Assembly (NCBI GenBank): GCA_036496605.1
Contig: DASXKV010000018.1
Span: forward strand, 124,001-188,000
DNA length: 64,000 bases
Source: Gemmatimonadaceae bacterium
GTDB lineage: Bacteria; Gemmatimonadota; Gemmatimonadetes; Gemmatimonadales; Gemmatimonadaceae
Reading direction: 5' to 3'
The position numbers and the translations under genes were made by a program. The notes under the pieces were generated by a model, which was given only the letters and a program-made list of their open reading frames with translations, ran no database searches and had not been told where the DNA came from. Each line of letters opens with the position of its first letter. Position 1 is the first letter of the stretch. Below, piece after piece: positions 60,438 to 64,000 of this stretch.

Positions 60438-60770
60438 GGGTGCGTGCGCGACCTGGAGCACCTTGAAGACCGCGCGCGCATAACGAGCAAAAACGTCGGT
60501 CTGGCTGCGCAATTGCTTCCGGCCGACGGCCGTGAGCTCGTAGTACTTGGCCTTGCGGTTGTTCTCGGATACACCCCAGTCGCTCGCGAGGAGACCGCGT
60601 TTTTCCATACGGTGGAGCGCGGTGTAGAGCGCACCTTCCTCGATCTGGAGATCGTCGTCGGTGGTGTCGCTGATCCAGCGAGCAACCGCATACCCGTGCA
60701 TCGGCCCCCAGGTGAGGGTTTTCAGGATGAGCAAGTCGAGGGTGCCCTGGAGGAGGTCGAGGTCGGCCAC
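60423..60770 (-). CDS. PadR-family transcriptional regulator
   Basis: 115 residues from GTG 60770, with AGGGG upstream; this start gives the same length as the other two PadR proteins. Motifs are LLQGTLDLLILKTLTWG, PMHGYAVARWI, IEEGALYTALHRMEKRGLL and KAKYYELTAVGRKQL. Precedes ADOP5 on the same strand and is expected to repress the pair. A frame extending to 60824 adds unconserved residues. Confidence 0.88.
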   Translation of the reverse strand: MADLDLLQGTLDLLILKTLTWGPMHGYAVARWISDTTDDDLQIEEGALYTALHRMEKRGLLASDWGVSENNRKAKYYELTAVGRKQLRSQTDVFARYARAVFKVLQVAHAPATSH

Positions 60771-61126
60771 GTTAACCCCTGAAGTGTTGAGGGGAACGAT
60801 GCGGACACGCACCTGCGGAGTCAAGTGCGGGGCGCGGCGAGAAGGGCGCGGCGAGAAGGGCGCGTCGAAGAGGGCGCGTCGAGAAGGGCGCGTCGAGAAG
60901 GGCGCGTCGAGAGGGGCGACAAACGACCGAGCTGTGAGCCTGCAGGGCCGAGATCTCAGCTGCCTGCTCGCAGCGCTTGGCTGGCGACTCGGTTGGTCAA
61001 CGCTCTCATCGACGCGCTCTCATCGACGCGCTCTCATCGACGCGCTCTCATCGACGCGCTCTCTTCGGCGCGCCGTCTTCGACGCGCCGTCTTCGACGCG
61101 CCCATTCGACGCGCCTTTTTCGCGCC
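60771..61126. repeat. Two inverted 14-bp minisatellites
   Basis: 356 bases without a supported gene. From about 60833 to 60918 a 14-base unit GGGCGCGTCGAGAA is repeated about six times with small changes. From about 61003 to 61125 a 14-base unit CGCGCTCTCATCGA, grading into CGCGCCGTCTTCGA, is repeated about nine times. The reverse complement of the first unit, rotated, is CGCGCCCTTCTCGA, so the arrays are inverted versions of one repeat around an 85-base spacer and could fold into a long imperfect hairpin. The right array touches the stop of the CPBP protease gene. Frames through the arrays encode only Arg/Glu/Gly repeats and are not genes. Confidence 0.85.
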
Positions 61127-61852
61127 TTACGTGCCCGCCTCCGCCTCTTCCGACTTCAGCCGCCCGCGCGCGCTTATAGCCGCCGTGACGTCGTAGACCG
61201 CGTGCACTCCCATCGCCACATATAACGTCCCCGTCGCCGCGACCACGGCTTGCATAACGAGGCCGATCGCGAAGACCCAGCCCATGCTCTTCGCGCCCTG
61301 CGGATAGTGCGCCACGGCAAACGCGGCCGCGCTGAGAAGAACAGCGACGATGAAACTCGCTGTCGCGGACGCGAGCAGGACGACGAGCACACCGCGGTAC
61401 GCGGTCTCCTCGGCGATCCCGGCGGCAAGGGAGACGACGAGCCAGAGCGCCCACTGTCGGGTCGTCTGCGGCAGCAGATGACGCATCCAGAGTGATCGCC
61501 GCTCGTCAGGCGTCCGAAGGTGCCACGACAAGGCCCCAACGCTGAGCAGCAACGTCAGAGCGCCGGCTGCGATAGCAATCGTCCCCAGCCTCAGTCCCGT
61601 CCACGACCAAAGCGCCATCCCTTCCGTCCGCGCGACGAAGAAGGCGAAAATGAAGAGCAGGAGCTGCACGAGAAGCGCTCGCGTCAGCAGATCCGAACGG
61701 CGAGGAGCCGCGCGTCCCCGGCCTCCCGCGATGATCGATCTGCTGCGCACCGCGGCGATCGGCATGAACACAAGCACCACGAGCACGAAAACGGCCGACT
61801 GCACGTCGAGCCGAAATGGCGTCAATGGCGGAAATCGAGAGCCGATGAACAT
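61127..61852 (-). CDS. CPBP-family intramembrane metalloprotease (CAAX protease-like)
   Basis: 241 residues with about seven hydrophobic segments. The CPBP motifs are in order: EETAYRG (Glu148, Glu149, Arg153), the His182 in FAVAHYPQG and the His217/Asp221 pair in GVHAVYD. Bacterial members process membrane proteins, serve in bacteriocin immunity, or are of unknown role. Followed downstream by the inverted minisatellite and padR. The start ATG 61852 is the first in the frame. Confidence 0.85.
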   Translation of the reverse strand: MFIGSRFPPLTPFRLDVQSAVFVLVVLVFMPIAAVRSRSIIAGGRGRAAPRRSDLLTRALLVQLLLFIFAFFVARTEGMALWSWTGLRLGTIAIAAGALTLLLSVGALSWHLRTPDERRSLWMRHLLPQTTRQWALWLVVSLAAGIAEETAYRGVLVVLLASATASFIVAVLLSAAAFAVAHYPQGAKSMGWVFAIGLVMQAVVAATGTLYVAMGVHAVYDVTAAISARGRLKSEEAEAGT

Positions 61853-61948
61853 GGGCGATCTTGAGCGTTCCGGCCGTATGCGTCAGCTTGCCTATGTGCC
61901 ACCGTACGACGCGCGGCTGAACTGGTCAAGCATCATTCATCTGGAATC

Positions 61949-62848
61949 GTGCCCGAGCTACCCGATATCACCGTTTACGTCGAGGCGCTGAATCGTCGCG
62001 TCTCGGGCGCGACGCTCGAGGACGTGCGGCTCAGGAGCCCATTCCTTCTTCGCAGCGTGGATCCCCCGATTTCGGCGGTAAAGGGAAAGATCGTCAGCGA
62101 TGTCAGACGGCTCGGAAAGAGAATCGTGTTTGCGTTCCAAGACGAGCTCTATCTGGTGCTGCACCTCATGATCGCTGGGCGGCTGAAGTGGCGCGAAGCG
62201 GGGAAAAAAGCCTCCGGGAAGATCGACCTCGGGGCGTTCGACTTCTCCACCGGCACCTTGCTTCTCACCGAGGCAGGCAGCAAGCGACGTGCGTCACTTC
62301 ATATCGCGCGCGGCACGGATGCGCTCGCCAATTTCGATCGCGGCGGTCTCGAGGTCCTCGGCGCAACCGTCGAGCAATTCGCCGAGCGCCTGACGAGCGA
62401 GAGCCATACGGTGAAGCGAGCGTTGACGGATCCGCGCCTGTTCAGTGGCATCGGCAACGCGTACTCCGACGAAATCCTGCATCGCGCGAAGATATCACCA
62501 GTGAAATTGACGCGTCGTCTGAGTGGCGCAGAGACGGAGGCACTCTTCGACGCGACGCGGGCGACGCTGATCGAATGGACCGATCGCCTCCGCGAAGAAA
62601 CGGGAGACGGATTTCCAGAGAAGGTCACGGCCTTTCGCGACGCGATGGCTGTGCACGGCCGCTACGGCGAACCGTGTCCAGTGTGCGGCTCGCCCGTGCA
62701 GCGGATTCGTTATGCGGACAACGAGACGAACTACTGTCCAACCTGTCAGACCGACGGGAAGCTGCTCGCGGATCGCGCGCTTTCGCGTTTGCTGAAAGCA
62801 GACTGGCCGCGATCCTTGGAAGAGCTGGAAGAGATCAAACAGCGATAG
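61949..62848 (+). CDS. Fpg/Nei-family DNA glycosylase
   Basis: 299-residue base-excision repair enzyme with a GTG start. After removal of the first residue the catalytic N terminus is PELPDI (Pro1, Glu2 in mature numbering). The H2TH region with [20 protein letters not shown] and a C-terminal zinc finger ([13 protein letters not shown], then CPTCQ) are complete. The PELPD in place of PELPE and weak similarity elsewhere do not allow a choice between MutM (8-oxoguanine) and Nei (oxidised pyrimidine) specificity. No ribosome binding site is obvious. Confidence 0.9.
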   Translation: MPELPDITVYVEALNRRVSGATLEDVRLRSPFLLRSVDPPISAVKGKIVSDVRRLGKRIVFAFQDELYLVLHLMIAGRLKWREAGKKASGKIDLGAFDFSTGTLLLTEAGSKRRASLHIARGTDALANFDRGGLEVLGATVEQFAERLTSESHTVKRALTDPRLFSGIGNAYSDEILHRAKISPVKLTRRLSGAETEALFDATRATLIEWTDRLREETGDGFPEKVTAFRDAMAVHGRYGEPCPVCGSPVQRIRYADNETNYCPTCQTDGKLLADRALSRLLKADWPRSLEELEEIKQR

Positions 62849-62852
62849 GCTG

Positions 62853-62884
62853 CTTGTCATCCTTCGCTTCGCTTCGGATGACAG
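62853..62884. terminator. Hairpin between convergent glycosylase and PhzF genes
   Basis: GCTTGTCATCC and GGATGACAGC form an imperfect stem around TTCGCTTCGCTTC; the TGTCATCC/GGATGACA arms are exact. No T tract. Likely bidirectional terminator. Confidence 0.6.
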
Positions 62885-62885
62885 C

Positions 62886-63809
62886 TCAGCCTCTCTCTGG
62901 CGCGAGTTGCATTCGCCCTTCACAGACTACCACAGAAGTGCCTCCGCACCGGACAGCCGTGATCTTGCCGGCTTTCTTGTCCACCTCCACTTCGAGAATG
63001 CTCGGTCGGCCCATCTCGAACCCCTGCTCGATGACCCAGCGCAGGGTGCCGTCGAAGCGTGGATCTCTCGCGGCGAGATAGCCGCCGAGTCCGACGGCGG
63101 CGCTTCCGGTAGCTGGATCCTCCGGGACGCCGACGAGAGGAGCGAACATACGGGCGCGCACGTCAGACGTTGGGCGCTCAGCCTCGAGGGCGAAGACCAT
63201 CACCTTGTCCGTCACATAGCCGCGTAGCGTCTCCTCGAAGAGATCCGGCTTGACGCGAGCACACGCGACGGCGCGTTTATCGCGCAGCGGAACGAAGAGA
63301 AATGGCGTACCACAGGAGATGGCCTCGCCGGGCATATCGCTTCCGACGAGGTCATCCGTCGTCAGGGAGAGCATCGCGGCAAGGCGCTCGGGACGCGGCG
63401 GCGGGGTAAGCACTTCGGGCAGCTTTGCTACGGTGAGCTGCGCGAACGTCGGCTTGCCGTCCGTCGCACGAATCGTCACCGGCACTGGCCCGACGCCCTC
63501 CTCGAGGACGATGTGCGTCTCGTCACCGGTGAGCTCGACCGCGCCGATGGTCGCGAGGACATGCGCGGTGCCGATCGTCGGGTGGCCCGCAAACGCCAGC
63601 TCGCTGCCAGGGGTAAAGATGCGTACGCGGCAGGTATGCTTCGGATCGGTAGGCGGAAGCACGAAAGTCGTTTCGGAGTAGTTGAACTCTCGTGCGATGC
63701 GTGGCATAAGCTCAGGAGCAATCCCCGACGCGTCGGGAAAGACGGCGAGCTGGTTTCCGCCGAAGACGTGGTCGGTGAAAACGTCGGTGGTGAGATAGCG
63801 GGGGTGCAT
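62886..63809 (-). CDS. PhzF-family isomerase-like protein
   Basis: 307 residues from ATG 63809. The diaminopimelate-epimerase-like fold of PhzF proteins is seen in YLTTDVFTDHVFGGNQLAVF, the catalytic Glu46 in FNYSETTFVLP, FAGHPTIGTAHVL and the second-half loop PEDPATGSAAVGLGGYL. PhzF of pseudomonads isomerises a phenazine precursor, but most homologues, including this one without other phz genes, have unknown substrates. The frame is open to 63959 but the earlier residues run through a repeat. Confidence 0.9.
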   Translation of the reverse strand: MHPRYLTTDVFTDHVFGGNQLAVFPDASGIAPELMPRIAREFNYSETTFVLPPTDPKHTCRVRIFTPGSELAFAGHPTIGTAHVLATIGAVELTGDETHIVLEEGVGPVPVTIRATDGKPTFAQLTVAKLPEVLTPPPRPERLAAMLSLTTDDLVGSDMPGEAISCGTPFLFVPLRDKRAVACARVKPDLFEETLRGYVTDKVMVFALEAERPTSDVRARMFAPLVGVPEDPATGSAAVGLGGYLAARDPRFDGTLRWVIEQGFEMGRPSILEVEVDKKAGKITAVRCGGTSVVVCEGRMQLAPERG

Positions 63810-63814
63810 GGACC

Positions 63815-63905
63815 GGATGAGGGGCTGGGGTTTAAGGGCCAGGGGTTCGAGTGCGAGAGGAGACTCATTCATCTCGCCCCTATGCCCCCAAGCCCCTAAC
63901 CTAAA
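63815..63905. repeat. CTAGGGG-family repeat upstream of the PhzF gene
   Basis: GGGGCTGGGGTTTAAGGGCC and AGGGGTTCG face CGCCCCTATGCCCCCAAGCCCCTAACC about 35 bases later. The remainder of the window to 64000 holds no recognisable gene; a gene may start beyond the edge. Confidence 0.45.
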
Positions 63906-64000
63906 GTCCAATGGCTTTGTGCCCGTAAGCTTTTGGTCATTTCTCGCTTCGCGCGACAACGTTGATCGCGCGCGGCGATTACCAATTCGATTGACGCATA

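Noticed and set aside
60833-61125. CRISPR array
   Set aside because: Units are contiguous 14-base repeats without spacers, inverted between the two halves, and there are no cas genes.
60661-61196. Plus-strand frames encoding REGRVEKGAS-like repeats
   Set aside because: They only translate the two minisatellite arrays and antisense padR; no independent evidence for a protein.
430-63900. TTAGGC copies as telomere-like sequence
   Set aside because: The copies are dispersed singly inside genes and never tandem, so a telomeric or contaminant origin is excluded.

Overview
This is a GC-rich bacterial chromosome segment that reads like a soil Gemmatimonadota genome (an inference; Acidobacteriota is the main alternative). 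The clues are five very large FtsX/MacB-type 'ADOP' permeases without a partner ATPase, three of them paired with PadR repressors, many secreted or lipoprotein products of unknown function, and an M56/BlaI pair. I see no rRNA, tRNA, CRISPR array, integrase or transposase. The content looks like stable chromosome, not an island.

Layout. 0-2.5 kb: a MerR-like regulator cut by the window edge, clpP and a secreted GH27 alpha-galactosidase. 2.5-5.7 kb: small membrane and secreted proteins, a DHA2 drug exporter and a CpxP-like protein. 5.7-11.5 kb: two divergent ADOP permeases around a padR gene. 11.6-17.6 kb: argJ, a YVTN propeller, an aldo/keto reductase operon, a DUF4142 lipoprotein and an esterase. 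17.7-20.7 kb: padR-ADOP. 20.9-27.2 kb: an orphan cNMP-domain histidine kinase, an SDR, a PagL-like deacylase, DUF4230, a D-aminoacylase-like protein and an outer-membrane protein. 27.3-31.3 kb: BlaI, an M56 protease with an extracytoplasmic HEAT array, and an exported HEAT-repeat protein. 31.4-33.8 kb: a lone ADOP. 33.9-38.7 kb: a three-gene 2-oxoacid oxidoreductase operon. 38.7-41.9 kb: two small proteins of unknown function and a CHAD-CYTH protein. 46.5 down to 41.7 kb: a translationally coupled operon (S9 peptidase, two DUF4412 proteins, a membrane protein). 46.6-50.7 kb: small membrane proteins, an orphan HEMMH-type metalloprotein (HEAMH), DUF1572/DinB, a metallo-beta-lactamase and an arginase-fold protein. 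50.7-54.8 kb: a TonB receptor behind a His/Cys-rich exported peptide, and two lipoproteins. 54.9-57.7 kb: a TolB-propeller/gamma-glutamyltransferase fusion. 57.7-60.8 kb: padR-ADOP. 60.8-64 kb: inverted minisatellites, a CPBP protease, a MutM/Nei glycosylase and a PhzF protein.

The strongest candidate for an undescribed system is the BlaI / M56-HEAT / secreted HEAT cassette. The domain that replaces the beta-lactam sensor of BlaR1 is a HEAT array, the next gene encodes an exported HEAT protein, and both end in the same unusual Trp/Pro/Arg-rich tail. Two DNA-level signals also stand out. A heptamer CGTTAGG/CCTAACG occurs about 48 times, in all reading frames and even as stop codons, several times more often than composition predicts. 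A family of CTAGGGG-rich intergenic repeats sits mostly between convergent genes. All motif and residue positions were read by eye; nothing was run against a database.
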